A DNA stretch of 64,000 nt from Chryseobacterium salivictor (lineage in GTDB: Bacteria; Bacteroidota; Bacteroidia; Flavobacteriales; Weeksellaceae), in NCBI RefSeq assembly GCF_004359195.1, contig NZ_CP037954.1:930001-994000 (forward strand), written 5' to 3'. The notes below the pieces were generated by a model that was not told the DNA's origin, did not search any database, and worked only from the letters and a program-made list of their open reading frames with translations. Below are positions 8,656 to 16,573 of this stretch, one piece after another. The position numbers and the translations under genes are program-made. Each line of letters begins with the position of its first letter. Within the stretch, counting starts at the first letter, position 1.

Positions 8656-9900
8656 TCAAATGAAAAAATTCACCACCGTATAAATAATCAAACCGACTAA
8701 ACCGCCGACTAAAGTTCCATTTACGCGGATAAACTGCAGATCTTTTCCCACTTCCAGTTCCAGTTTTTTACTCAGGTCTTTTCCTTCCCATTTTCCGACG
8801 GTAGAACTGATTAATGCGCCGAACTGATGCGTATTTTTCAGGATGTATTTGTAAGCGGTCACGCGAATCCAATGGTCAATTTTATTTTGAAAAACTTCAT
8901 CGGTCTGTAGATTTTGGGAAAGTTCATTCAGGTTTTTTCTGATGTAATTTTTCAAAGCCGAATTTTCTTCTTCCAGCTCTTTCATTAAAGATTTTTTGAT
9001 GGAATTCCAAATGTCGGTGGAATACTGCAAGATTTTTTCATCTTTTAGAAAGTCATTTTTAACGTTTCGGAATTCTGAAACCCATTTGTCTTCCGTTTTA
9101 ATTTCTTTGGAAAAAGAATAGAGTTTCTGCGTGATTTCGTGTCGTAGAGAATGATTTTGGTCGAGTTCAACTTCTTCGAAAAATTTTGAAAGTCCACTGG
9201 TAATTTTGTCGGCAATATTATTATCAACAAACTTCGGAATCAAAAAATAACTCTCACTTTTTACCCGTTCTTTCACCATTTCCTGGTTATTCAGGACATA
9301 TTCTTTGATTTGTTTGGATAAATTGGTGATGAATCTTTGATGGTCTTTTTTGTCGAGAATATATTCAAGTCCGTTGCCGATGATTTCATTGATCTTTAAA
9401 TCCTCAGCCATTTCTTTCGCCTTTTTGCCAATGAAATTGACGACTTCGGTATCGTCGAGTTTATTTAAAATATTCAGAATGATACCCGAAACTTCCTTCA
9501 TTAAATTTTCCTGATTGCGCTCCTTGGAAAGCCAGTCTCCCACAAAATGTGAAACCTTGATTTTCTGAATATAAGGACGGATATTTTGGGGTGAAAGAAA
9601 ATTATCAACCACGAAATTTCCGAGATTATCGCCAATTCTTTCTTTGCTGTTTTCAATTAAATTGGTGTGCGGAATTTTAATCCCAAGTGGATAGTTAAAA
9701 AGTGCGGTAACCGCGAACCAATCAGCCAAAGCCCCCACCATTGCCGCTTCTGAGAACGCACGGATATAGCCGATCCAATGGGCAGGATTTTTCTTTTCCA
9801 AAATCGTCATCATCACAAAAACAATGGCCATCAAAACGAAGAGTCCGGTGGCAAACATTTTGTACTTTCTTAGCTGTATCTTTTTTTCTGTATCATTCAT
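8656..9900 (-). CDS. DUF445 family membrane protein
   Basis: This 414-residue protein belongs to the DUF445 (YjiN-like) family. Two hydrophobic segments lie near the N-terminus (about residues 17-35 and 45-65, including EAAMVGALADWFAVTALF, the signature part), a long charged helical middle follows, and a last membrane segment (TLVGGLVGLIIYTVVNFFI) ends the protein. The molecular function of the family is not known. ATG at 9900 was preferred over a TTG at 9930. It faces msrB divergently and converges on pyrD. Confidence 0.85.
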   Translation of the reverse strand: MNDTEKKIQLRKYKMFATGLFVLMAIVFVMMTILEKKNPAHWIGYIRAFSEAAMVGALADWFAVTALFNYPLGIKIPHTNLIENSKERIGDNLGNFVVDNFLSPQNIRPYIQKIKVSHFVGDWLSKERNQENLMKEVSGIILNILNKLDDTEVVNFIGKKAKEMAEDLKINEIIGNGLEYILDKKDHQRFITNLSKQIKEYVLNNQEMVKERVKSESYFLIPKFVDNNIADKITSGLSKFFEEVELDQNHSLRHEITQKLYSFSKEIKTEDKWVSEFRNVKNDFLKDEKILQYSTDIWNSIKKSLMKELEEENSALKNYIRKNLNELSQNLQTDEVFQNKIDHWIRVTAYKYILKNTHQFGALISSTVGKWEGKDLSKKLELEVGKDLQFIRVNGTLVGGLVGLIIYTVVNFFI

Positions 9901-9974
9901 TGTTTCAAATGTACTAAATTTGACTCGCAAAACTTAAATTGATTCAGTTTCACAAAAAATTTATTGTAAAATTT

Positions 9975-10511
9975 ATGAAAATTATATTGTCGATATTAGT
10001 TTGCCTTTCGCTGCAAATGTGTTCTCAAGTTAAACAACCCGAAAAATCTACCTCAATGGAAAATTCAACTACAAAAAATAATCCATACTATTCCCGGACA
10101 GACCGTACCAAACTGAACGTCCCCAATTCTGAGTGGAAAAAAATACTGCCGGCTGATGTATATGCTGTTGCCCGCGAAGCTGCGACCGAAAGACCCGGCA
10201 CAGGAAAATATAATGTGTATGATGAAAAAGGCGACTATTACTGCGCAGTTTGCGGAAATCATCTGTTTCGTTCAGATGCCAAATTTGCCTCTACTTGCGG
10301 CTGGCCAAGTTTCTTCGAAGCCGATAAAGAAGGCACGGCTTACAAAAGAGATTCCAGCTACGGAATGGAAAGAATTGAAGTTTTATGCAAAAGGTGCGAT
10401 TCTCATTTAGGTCATGTTTTCAATGACGGCCCAGCCCCGACAGGAACGCGGTATTGCATGAATTCTGTCAGTTTGGAATTTGTGGGAGATAGTGAAAAAG
10501 CCGCAAAGTAG
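9975..10511 (+). CDS. msrB: Peptide-methionine (R)-S-oxide reductase, probable lipoprotein
   Basis: This enzyme repairs oxidised methionine (R-sulfoxide) in proteins. The MsrB domain fills the C-terminal 130 residues: zinc-site pairs CAVC and CKRC, the TCGWPSF segment, and the catalytic Cys in TRYCMNS. The N-terminus (MKIILSILVCLSLQMCSQ) looks like a lipoprotein signal with the modified Cys at position 16, although the box LQMC is loose. A periplasmic or membrane-attached repair enzyme is therefore likely. ATG at 9975 is chosen; a TTG at 9939 would bury the signal. A CPXCG zinc-ribbon gene follows 24 bases later. Confidence 0.92.
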   Translation: MKIILSILVCLSLQMCSQVKQPEKSTSMENSTTKNNPYYSRTDRTKLNVPNSEWKKILPADVYAVAREAATERPGTGKYNVYDEKGDYYCAVCGNHLFRSDAKFASTCGWPSFFEADKEGTAYKRDSSYGMERIEVLCKRCDSHLGHVFNDGPAPTGTRYCMNSVSLEFVGDSEKAAK

Positions 10512-10535
10512 GAATCACGTTATTTACCACAGATC

Positions 10536-10718
10536 ATGTTAGAATATTTTTATACTTGCCCATACTGTTGGGAAGAAATTTCTGCGCTTTTGGATCCCTC
10601 GGTTTCCAATCAAACCTATATCGAAGATTGTGAAGTTTGCTGTAATCCGATAGAATTGCACGTGCGTTTTGAAAACGAGGAATTGGTAGGCTTTGATGCT
10701 GTGAATATTGAGCAGTAA
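10536..10718 (+). CDS. CPXCG-motif cysteine-rich protein
   Basis: This 60-residue protein has two cysteine pairs, TCPYCWE near the N-terminus and DCEVCCNP in the middle, that would bind one zinc ion as a zinc ribbon. Small proteins with this CPxCG pattern are widespread in Bacteria, but their role is not established. It follows msrB closely and could share its transcript. Confidence 0.85.
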   Translation: MLEYFYTCPYCWEEISALLDPSVSNQTYIEDCEVCCNPIELHVRFENEELVGFDAVNIEQ

Positions 10719-10780
10719 ATTCTGAGCAAAAAGCATGAATTGATATGATCTATTCTGAAAAGAAATAAATCTTAGAAAGC

Positions 10781-10811
10781 AAAAACCCCGACGAAAGCCG
10801 AGGTTTTTTAT
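10781..10811. terminator. Bidirectional terminator between the CPXCG gene and tnaA
   Basis: A hairpin with arms AACCCCG and CGAGGTT (one mismatch) is flanked by A5 on the left and T6 on the right, so it works in both directions. Its reverse complement is nearly identical to the terminator at 26431-26460. Confidence 0.75.
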
Positions 10812-10831
10812 TTAAAGAAAAAAGCGAAAAT

Positions 10832-12208
10832 TTAAGCTTTTTCTAATTCTACGGTAAAATGTCTTAGGATTTCAGATTCCCAAACAATGTTGTATCCTTT
10901 TTTAATTTCATCTCTTCGGTCGTAAACGTTTTTGATCGCCACCGCAATATAATCCATATGGTTATTAGTATATGTTCTACGAGGAATTGCCAGCCGAACC
11001 AACTCTAATTTTGGATAACGGTTTTCACGTGTTTCCGGATCGCGGTCGGCCAATAAAGTCCCGATTTCTACGGTTCTGATTCCGGCTTCTTTGTAAATTT
11101 CGTTCGCTAATGTTTGTGCCGGATATTCTTCTCTCGGAACATCAGGTAAAAATCCGAGAGCATCGATGAAAACTGCATGGCCGCCAATTGGTTTCTGCAC
11201 CGGAATCCCGAATTCTATTAATTTATTTCCCAGATATTCTACTTGCGAAATACGGCTTTCCAGATATTCAAATTCAGTGGCTTCATTCAAACCAACGGCC
11301 AGAGCGGCCATGTCTCTTCCTGCCATTCCGCCATAGGTAATAAACCCTTCAAAAATAATGGTGAAATTCGATGCTTTCTTGAAAATCTCAGCATCATTCA
11401 AAGCGATAAATCCACCAATGTTTACCAGGCCATCTTTTTTAGAGCTCATGGTCATTCCCACTCCGTAAGAAAATGCTTCTTTTGCAATTTCTTTAATGGT
11501 TCTGTTTTCCTGCCCTTTTTCTCTCATTTTAATGAAATAAGCATTCTCCGCAAATCTCGCAGAATCGAAATAGATTGGAATTCCATAACGGTCTGAAAGT
11601 TCTTTTACGGCTTTCATGTTTTCTAAGGAAACCGGTTGTCCGCCTGAAGAATTACACGTAATGGTAATTAAACAAAATGGAATTTTTTCTTTTGGATACC
11701 TTTTATAAACGTTTTCTAATTTCTGCAAATCAATATTTCCTTTGAAAGGATGAGGATTTTCAATGTCAAAAGCTTCGTCAATGGTACAATCAACAGCGTG
11801 CGCTTTTCTGATTTCAATATGCCCTTTTGTGGTGTCGAAATGGGAATTTCCTGGGACAATATCACCATCTTTTACCAAAACAGAAAACAAAACATTTTCT
11901 GCGGCGCGTCCCTGGTGTGTCGGAAGTAAATATTGATAACCTGTGATATTCTGAACGGTTTCGTGCAGTTTGTCAAAACTTCGGGAGCCTGCATAACTTT
12001 CGTCACCGGTCATCATTGCTCCCCATTGCTGGTCGCTCATTGCGCCAGTTCCGGAGTCGGTTAACAGGTCGATAAAAACTTGGGAAGATTTTAAATTAAA
12101 TAAATTGAAGTTGGCTTTCTTTAGCCATTCTTCTCTTTCTTCTTTTGTTGATTGGCGAATTTCTTCAACCATTTTTATTCTAAAGGGTTCTGCGTAAGGA
12201 AGTTTCAT
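10832..12208 (-). CDS. tnaA: Tryptophanase (L-tryptophan indole-lyase)
   Basis: This PLP enzyme splits tryptophan into indole, pyruvate and ammonia. The 458 residues include DLLTDSGT, the PTHQGR loop, and the PLP Lys in MSSKKDG. Two positions separate it from the sister enzyme tyrosine phenol-lyase: the loop reads FDTTKGH (Asp, as in tryptophanase) and the substrate-binding motif reads IRTVEIG (Ile, where phenol-lyase has the phenol-contacting Arg). ATG at 12208 (MKLPYAEPFRIK) fits the family; the frame extends to a TTG at 12256. No tnaC-like leader peptide or permease gene is adjacent, so the regulation differs from that in E. coli. Confidence 0.93.
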   Translation of the reverse strand: MKLPYAEPFRIKMVEEIRQSTKEEREEWLKKANFNLFNLKSSQVFIDLLTDSGTGAMSDQQWGAMMTGDESYAGSRSFDKLHETVQNITGYQYLLPTHQGRAAENVLFSVLVKDGDIVPGNSHFDTTKGHIEIRKAHAVDCTIDEAFDIENPHPFKGNIDLQKLENVYKRYPKEKIPFCLITITCNSSGGQPVSLENMKAVKELSDRYGIPIYFDSARFAENAYFIKMREKGQENRTIKEIAKEAFSYGVGMTMSSKKDGLVNIGGFIALNDAEIFKKASNFTIIFEGFITYGGMAGRDMAALAVGLNEATEFEYLESRISQVEYLGNKLIEFGIPVQKPIGGHAVFIDALGFLPDVPREEYPAQTLANEIYKEAGIRTVEIGTLLADRDPETRENRYPKLELVRLAIPRRTYTNNHMDYIAVAIKNVYDRRDEIKKGYNIVWESEILRHFTVELEKA

Positions 12209-12296
12209 AAAGTTGTAAACAATTGGTAATGAGTAATTTAAAATAAATTTAATCAAAGAACGAAAAGTCGGTTCATTGATTATTACTGATTACCAA

Positions 12297-12920
12297 TCAT
12301 TCCGGCGCTTTAAAAACATTATCATCAGAATGGAAACCGGCCACTCCCCCACTCACGGCAAACTTCATTGCCTGCGCGGCAGTTACATTTTCTAAAGTAA
12401 CAATATTGCTTGCCAAAACGAAAACTACCCAGCCAGAAACTGCGTAAGAATGAGGCAGATACACCGATACATAATTAGGAAAACCTACGGATGAAAGATC
12501 ACTTTGGGTCAAAAAACCGATGCGCCAAACATCAGGATTATCTGAGGTTTTGATGAGCACGGGTTGATTGAATTTTTTTTTATCGCCTACGAAAGAAGTC
12601 ATCACGTCTTTCAGCGAAGTGTAGATGAATTTAATTCCGGGCGTATGTTCCAGGATATAATCGAATGTATCGACCACAACACGACCGATTATAAATTTGC
12701 TTCCCAGATAACCGATTAAAGTGGTCGAGAAAATAACGATCAGAAAAGTGATTCCCGGATAAAACTGTTGGGATATTGCCGGGATGATATTATCAATACT
12801 TGAAACGATATACCAAATGATCCAAATCGTTAAGGCAAACGGTCCTATAATTAATAAACCCTGAAAAAAGGATTTTGCGAAAGTATTCAGTATCTGTTCA
12901 AATCGTTGTTTGGGTATCAT
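12297..12920 (-). CDS. DUF502 family membrane protein
   Basis: This 207-residue DUF502 protein has two membrane helices in its N-terminal third (about residues 18-40 and 52-74, the latter ITFLIVIFSTTLIGYLGS). A soluble domain follows with the conserved HTPGIKFIYTSLKDV segment and a C-terminal hydrophobic stretch near YAVSGWVVFVLA. No function is established for the family. It is upstream of tnaA on the same strand, and an imperfect inverted repeat lies between them. Confidence 0.85.
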   Translation of the reverse strand: MIPKQRFEQILNTFAKSFFQGLLIIGPFALTIWIIWYIVSSIDNIIPAISQQFYPGITFLIVIFSTTLIGYLGSKFIIGRVVVDTFDYILEHTPGIKFIYTSLKDVMTSFVGDKKKFNQPVLIKTSDNPDVWRIGFLTQSDLSSVGFPNYVSVYLPHSYAVSGWVVFVLASNIVTLENVTAAQAMKFAVSGGVAGFHSDDNVFKAPE

Positions 12921-12993
12921 GCGCGGTGCTGGTAATCATTAGAAAATTATGATGTAAAAATAGGTAAATTTTTAATGGGTTTTCCTAAAAATA

Positions 12994-13552
12994 TTAACCG
13001 TGAATGGTTTCTTTTTTACCATAAGATTTAATGATTTCTGCTTCATAATCGAGCCATTCTTCCCAACGCTGATTTACCTTTTCAACGTCCCCCAACTGTC
13101 TTGCAAAACCAATAAAGGTAGTATAATGTCCGGCTTCAGAAATCATCAGATCTTTATAGAATGTTTTGAGTTCTTCATCTTTAATATTCTCTGTCAAAAC
13201 CCTAAACCGTTCACAACTTCTGGCTTCAATCATGGCAGCAAAAAGCATTCTGTCGATAATATATTCCTTTCGGGTTCCCTGCACAATGAATTTGAACAGC
13301 TGTCCTACATAATCATCTTTGCGTTCCCGGCCGAATTCATAACCGCGCTTTTTAATAATCTCATGAACCATTTGGAAATGTTCCAATTCTTCCTGTGCAA
13401 TTTTCAAAAGCTCCGTAACGATTTCAGGGTATTCCGGGCACATGGTGATGATTGTAATCGCATTCGTAGTGGCTTTCTGCTCACACCAGGCATGATCGGT
13501 AAGGATCTCCTCTAAATTTCCTTCTGCAATATTTGCCCCTCAGTTTAAACAT
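12994..13552 (-). pseudogene. miaE: tRNA 2-methylthio-N6-isopentenyladenosine hydroxylase, frameshifted near the start
   Basis: The protein is a ferritin-like di-iron hydroxylase that modifies A37 of tRNA. The conserved frame, including HAWCEQKA (first Glu ligand), EELEHF, EARSCERF and SEAGHY, is open from base 13537 down to the stop at 12994. It has no start codon: it meets a TGA at once upstream, and the first ATG inside it (13443) would remove the first iron ligand. An ATG at 13550-13552 encodes MFKLR, the expected start of the family, but in another frame. The family normally has a stretch like LPTDPRW between the two parts. A loss of about 20 bases near 13538-13541 explains everything. 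It is either a pseudogene or a sequence error. Confidence 0.8.
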
Positions 13553-13661
13553 GGATTGAATTTTTGCGTAAATTTAATGAATAAAAAATAGTGCATTAAA
13601 TTATTTATAATTATTAAAAAATAAACTTAATTAAATTTTAACTGAAGTTAATTCTTAAATA

Positions 13662-13676
13662 TGGCACAAATGTTGA
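13662..13676 (+). promoter_or_regulatory. Sigma-54-like promoter upstream of the 13710 gene
   Basis: TGGCAC at 13662-13667 and TTGAA at 13672-13676 match the -24/-12 consensus TGGCAC-N5-TTGC with the right spacing and one mismatch (C to A at the -12 element). It would start transcription about 25 bases before the ATG at 13710. This is a motif match only. Confidence 0.4.
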
Positions 13677-13709
13677 ATTATCAACAATAACATTAAAAAA
13701 CAAACTATT

Positions 13710-13955
13710 ATGAACACCGTATCTTTAAAAAACCAACTCAACAAATTCGGAATTCTGATGCTTACTTTCTTCTTTAGTGCATTAGCTTTTGCGCAGGAAG
13801 CTACAAAAACGCCTAATATGGACGTGAATGTCACTACCACTAAAACAACCACGACTGAACAATGGTATACCAATCCGATCTATTGGATTATCGGAGGACT
13901 GTTCGTTATTATCCTTATAGCGATCATTGCAAGAGGCAACGGTAGAAGAGATTAG
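13710..13955 (+). CDS. Small exported membrane protein, function unknown
   Basis: This 81-residue protein has a signal sequence (about residues 12-29, ending LAFAQ), a Thr-rich linker (TTTKTTTTEQW) and a C-terminal membrane helix (YWIIGGLFVIILIAIIARG) followed by a short basic tail. After processing it would be a periplasmic Thr-rich segment of about 30 residues tethered to the inner membrane. I do not recognise a characterised family. It is a single gene with its own strong terminator and a possible sigma-54 promoter. Confidence 0.75.
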   Translation: MNTVSLKNQLNKFGILMLTFFFSALAFAQEATKTPNMDVNVTTTKTTTTEQWYTNPIYWIIGGLFVIILIAIIARGNGRRD

Positions 13956-13980
13956 TTTTCCTTATCTGTAAAATCAATTG

Positions 13981-14014
13981 ACTGTTTCGGTGTTAGACCG
14001 AAGCAGTTTTTTTT
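13981..14014 (+). terminator. Intrinsic terminator of the 13710 gene
   Basis: Eleven-base arms (13981-13991 and 13997-14007, one wobble pair) are followed by eight T. The hairpin overlaps the last codons of the convergent acyltransferase gene. Confidence 0.85.
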
Positions 14015-15084
14015 CGTAAAAATTCAAGAATTCTCCAGCCAACAGTGTCCAGTTTTTTTAATCCTTTGGCAATAACAACGGCCAACAAAATATTGACCCC
14101 AAATATGACAGCTGCCAAAATCCACCATGGCAAATATTCTTTCAGCGGAACAACCAGAAAATAAATAAGTGAGGAGCTCATTCCCTGTGCGAAATAAAAG
14201 AAAATAGCGTTTTGTCCGATATAAGTCAGGAAGTTGTTTTTTTCAATTTTCAGTCGGTTGTATAAAACAAACAGGGTTAATAACGAAAAACTGGCCCAGA
14301 AAACATACAGTAATTTCGGTGGAAATTTCGCTTTATTCATTTTCAAAAATAATTCTTCACCATAATTCCAAAATAGAAAAGCCAAAATAAAAAGTAAAAT
14401 TCCATATAAAAAAGGAAACACTTTGGATGGGATTTTCTTTCCTTTGGATTGATGAGCAATTAAGAATATTCCTAAATATAATGCCACATAGCCAACTTGT
14501 CCCGATGGATAATAGTGCGGAAATACATTAAAAATTAAAGTTAAGCCCAAACAAATTCCAATAAACCAATTGATATGTTTTGGAAAAAATCTCAGAATTA
14601 AAACACCAAGTACCGTTAAAATAAAATATACTTTTAAATACCAAAAACTGCCCATCACCACCGGAAAAGTATCCGCATTGGTATATTGATGAAGATACCA
14701 GTTGCCAAGATTTTGCCATTGCGGAACATCAGAAATACTTTGCGGAACATATTTGGAGCCGAATGTGGAATAAAAATCTTTCATCCAATCTAAACCGAAG
14801 ACATTTAAACCAAAAACTTTAAATAAATAGTCGAGAAAGAAAAGAAAAGTCACGAAAATCATATAGGTGATCTGCAGTTTCAGCAACCGATACAGCGTTT
14901 TTTCGATATTCGCCCCGGAAGTTAAACCACTTAATGCGTAAAATAAAGGAACATCTATGAGCAAAGACAGAACACGCACTTCTGTAGGGACATAGTATTG
15001 ACCGGACCAAAATACGGTATGGATGAAAATGATGGCGAGCGTGGCGAAACCTTTCGCAAAATCAATGTATAAATCTCTTTTCAT
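13993..15084 (-). CDS. Membrane acyltransferase, Acyltransferase_3 family
   Basis: This 363-residue integral membrane protein has about ten hydrophobic segments. It begins with MKRDLYIDFAKGFATLAIIFIHT, where the early Asp and the His in IFIHT are the conserved catalytic-type residues of the OafA/NodX/WecH group. Such enzymes O-acetylate or otherwise acylate sugars of polysaccharides or lipids at the inner membrane. No glycan genes are nearby, so the substrate cannot be guessed. It is a single gene, convergent with the small membrane protein. Confidence 0.8.
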   Translation of the reverse strand: MKRDLYIDFAKGFATLAIIFIHTVFWSGQYYVPTEVRVLSLLIDVPLFYALSGLTSGANIEKTLYRLLKLQITYMIFVTFLFFLDYLFKVFGLNVFGLDWMKDFYSTFGSKYVPQSISDVPQWQNLGNWYLHQYTNADTFPVVMGSFWYLKVYFILTVLGVLILRFFPKHINWFIGICLGLTLIFNVFPHYYPSGQVGYVALYLGIFLIAHQSKGKKIPSKVFPFLYGILLFILAFLFWNYGEELFLKMNKAKFPPKLLYVFWASFSLLTLFVLYNRLKIEKNNFLTYIGQNAIFFYFAQGMSSSLIYFLVVPLKEYLPWWILAAVIFGVNILLAVVIAKGLKKLDTVGWRILEFLRKKTASV

Positions 15085-15218
15085 AGTTTATTTGAAAATC
15101 AAATTTAAATAAAAATTTCTTGAATTGGTTTTCTAATTTTCGTTGGTTGGGATAATGATTATAAACAGTAAAGAATAGATTTAAAAAAAAAATCATATTT
15201 TTATTGAAAATTAATACC

Positions 15219-15449
15219 ATGAATAAACAACTTGTTGTTATAATTGTTTTACTTGCCTTGATAGCAGGTTTACTAATTGGAAGTTATTTAAACCAAGATA
15301 AATATGAACTAAAATATATTTTCAGTCAAGAGTCAGGAATGCGTGCAACTGAAGCTCTTCTTTTAATAAATAAACAAACAGGGGAAATAAAAGAAATTTC
15401 AAATTATGGTGAAAATTATAAAAATGGACAAACACTTTATAAGCCATAA
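15219..15449 (+). CDS. Small membrane-anchored hypothetical protein
   Basis: This 76-residue protein has an N-terminal membrane helix (LVVIIVLLALIAGLLIGSYL) and a soluble part with GMRATEALLLINKQTGEIKEI, which looks like a small beta-sheet domain. ATG at 15219 is preferred over a TTG 15 bases upstream. The gene is more AT-rich than its neighbours and has no partner. I do not recognise a family. The coherent signal-anchor and coding pattern support a real gene, but not firmly. Confidence 0.6.
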   Translation: MNKQLVVIIVLLALIAGLLIGSYLNQDKYELKYIFSQESGMRATEALLLINKQTGEIKEISNYGENYKNGQTLYKP

Positions 15450-15548
15450 ATACAAAATACTTGGTTATAGTATCAGTAAATTTTTTAAATCTGAAGACTA
15501 ATGTTCAGCAACTTATATTCATACAAACAAGTAAATTTATTTACATAT

Positions 15549-15582
15549 TTGTAGTATAACTCAGAAATATTTATTACTTTTG
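15549..15582 (+). promoter_or_regulatory. Bacteroidota-type promoter of rplU
   Basis: A -33 element TTG at 15549-15551 and a -7 element TACTTTTG (TAnnTTTG consensus) at 15575-15582 are 23 bases apart. This spacing is at the upper end of what is known for Flavobacteriales. It lies 33 bases before the rplU start. Confidence 0.6.
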
Positions 15583-15614
15583 CACCTCGAATTAACTAAC
15601 AAAATTTATAAACA

Positions 15615-16043
15615 ATGTTTGCAATTGTAGAAATAGCAGGGCTTCAATATAAAGTTGAGCAAGACCAGAAGTTGTTTGTAAACCGTTTGAAAGGCGATAA
15701 AGGAGGAAAAGTTTCTTTCGATAAAGTTCTTTTAACTGTAAACGGTTCTACAACAATCGGCGCCCCAGCTGTAAGCGGTATCACTGTTGATGCTGTAATC
15801 CTGGACCACTTAAAAGCTGATAAAGTAATCATCTTCAAAAAGAAAAGAAGAAAAGGATACGAAAAGAAAAACGGTCACAGACAGTCTTTAACTCAAATTC
15901 AAATTACTGGAATCACTGGTTTCGACAGTAAGAAAGAAGAGAAAAAAGCTGCACCGAAAGCTAAAAAAGAAGCAGCAGTTTCAGAAGAAGCTCCCGTTGC
16001 TAAAAAAACAACGAAAAAATCAGACAGCGAAACCGCTGAATAA
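15615..16043 (+). CDS. rplU: 50S ribosomal protein L21 with Lys/Ala-rich tail
   Basis: The first 102 or so residues form the L21 domain (MFAIVEIAGLQYKVEQ at the start, KKRRKGYEKKNGHRQ in the rRNA-binding region). About 40 residues of Lys-, Ala- and Glu-rich tail follow (EEKKAAPKAKKEAA and similar). Such low-complexity tails are common on L21 in Bacteroidota. It is followed 26 bases later by rpmA, the conserved rplU-rpmA ribosomal pair. Confidence 0.97.
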   Translation: MFAIVEIAGLQYKVEQDQKLFVNRLKGDKGGKVSFDKVLLTVNGSTTIGAPAVSGITVDAVILDHLKADKVIIFKKKRRKGYEKKNGHRQSLTQIQITGITGFDSKKEEKKAAPKAKKEAAVSEEAPVAKKTTKKSDSETAE

Positions 16044-16069
16044 TTTTAACCAAAAAACCTTAAAATAAA

Positions 16070-16327
16070 ATGGCACATAAGAAAGGAGTTGGTAGTTCCA
16101 AGAATGGTAGAGAATCGCATTCCAAGAGATTGGGAGTTAAGATTTTCGGAGGACAAGAAGCTATCGCCGGTAACATCATCGTAAGACAAAGAGGTACTAC
16201 TCACCACCCAGGTGAAAACGTAGGAATGGGTAAAGACCATACTTTGCACGCTTTGGTAGCAGGAAAAGTAGTTTTCAGAAAGAAACAAAACAACAGATCA
16301 TTCGTATCTATTGAACCAAACGCTTAA
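16070..16327 (+). CDS. rpmA: 50S ribosomal protein L27
   Basis: This 85-residue protein starts [20 protein letters not shown], the typical N-terminus that reaches the peptidyl-transferase centre. There is no Firmicutes-style cleavable extension. It is in an operon with rplU and followed by a strong terminator. Confidence 0.98.
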   Translation: MAHKKGVGSSKNGRESHSKRLGVKIFGGQEAIAGNIIVRQRGTTHHPGENVGMGKDHTLHALVAGKVVFRKKQNNRSFVSIEPNA

Positions 16328-16349
16328 TTATAAAGTGTTTTAAAATATA

Positions 16350-16384
16350 AAAAGTCCCAGTCAGAAGATTGGGACTTTTTTGTG
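16350..16384 (+). terminator. Terminator of the rplU-rpmA operon
   Basis: Arms AAAGTCCCA (16351-16359) and TGGGACTTT (16370-16378) are followed by T run to 16381. Confidence 0.85.
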
Positions 16385-16430
16385 ATCTGTTATTTAGAAA
16401 TTATTTTCGGAATAGATTATACAACTTAAA

Positions 16431-16466
16431 AAGCCTAAATGCTTTTAAACAAATAGGCTTTTTTTT
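16431..16466. terminator. Second hairpin terminator, probably for thiL
   Basis: Seven-base arms AAGCCTA (16431-16437) and TAGGCTT (16454-16460) have A/T runs on both sides, so it could act on both strands. It lies 108 bases past the thiL stop. Confidence 0.55.
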
Positions 16467-16573
16467 CACACTTCAATTTCCGCAGAAAAACCTGAACATT
16501 CTTAATTCCTTAACTAAAAACTTAATGGTAAAAATGGATTTTCAAATCCTTTCATTTAAGTTTTATCTGCGAT

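Noticed and set aside
11026..11031. CACGTG in tnaA as another parS
   Set aside because: Only the core matches; the right arm reads GTGTTTCC instead of GTGAAACA. A second core at 10659 and a third at 51778 fail in the same way.
10832..12208. Tyrosine phenol-lyase instead of tryptophanase
   Set aside because: The substrate-site Arg of phenol-lyase is Ile here and the loop has FDTT rather than FTTT.
13000..13515. A 171-codon plus-strand open frame lying antisense to miaE
   Set aside because: It is the complement of the conserved hydroxylase frame, has no known domain, and arises from codon bias of the real gene.
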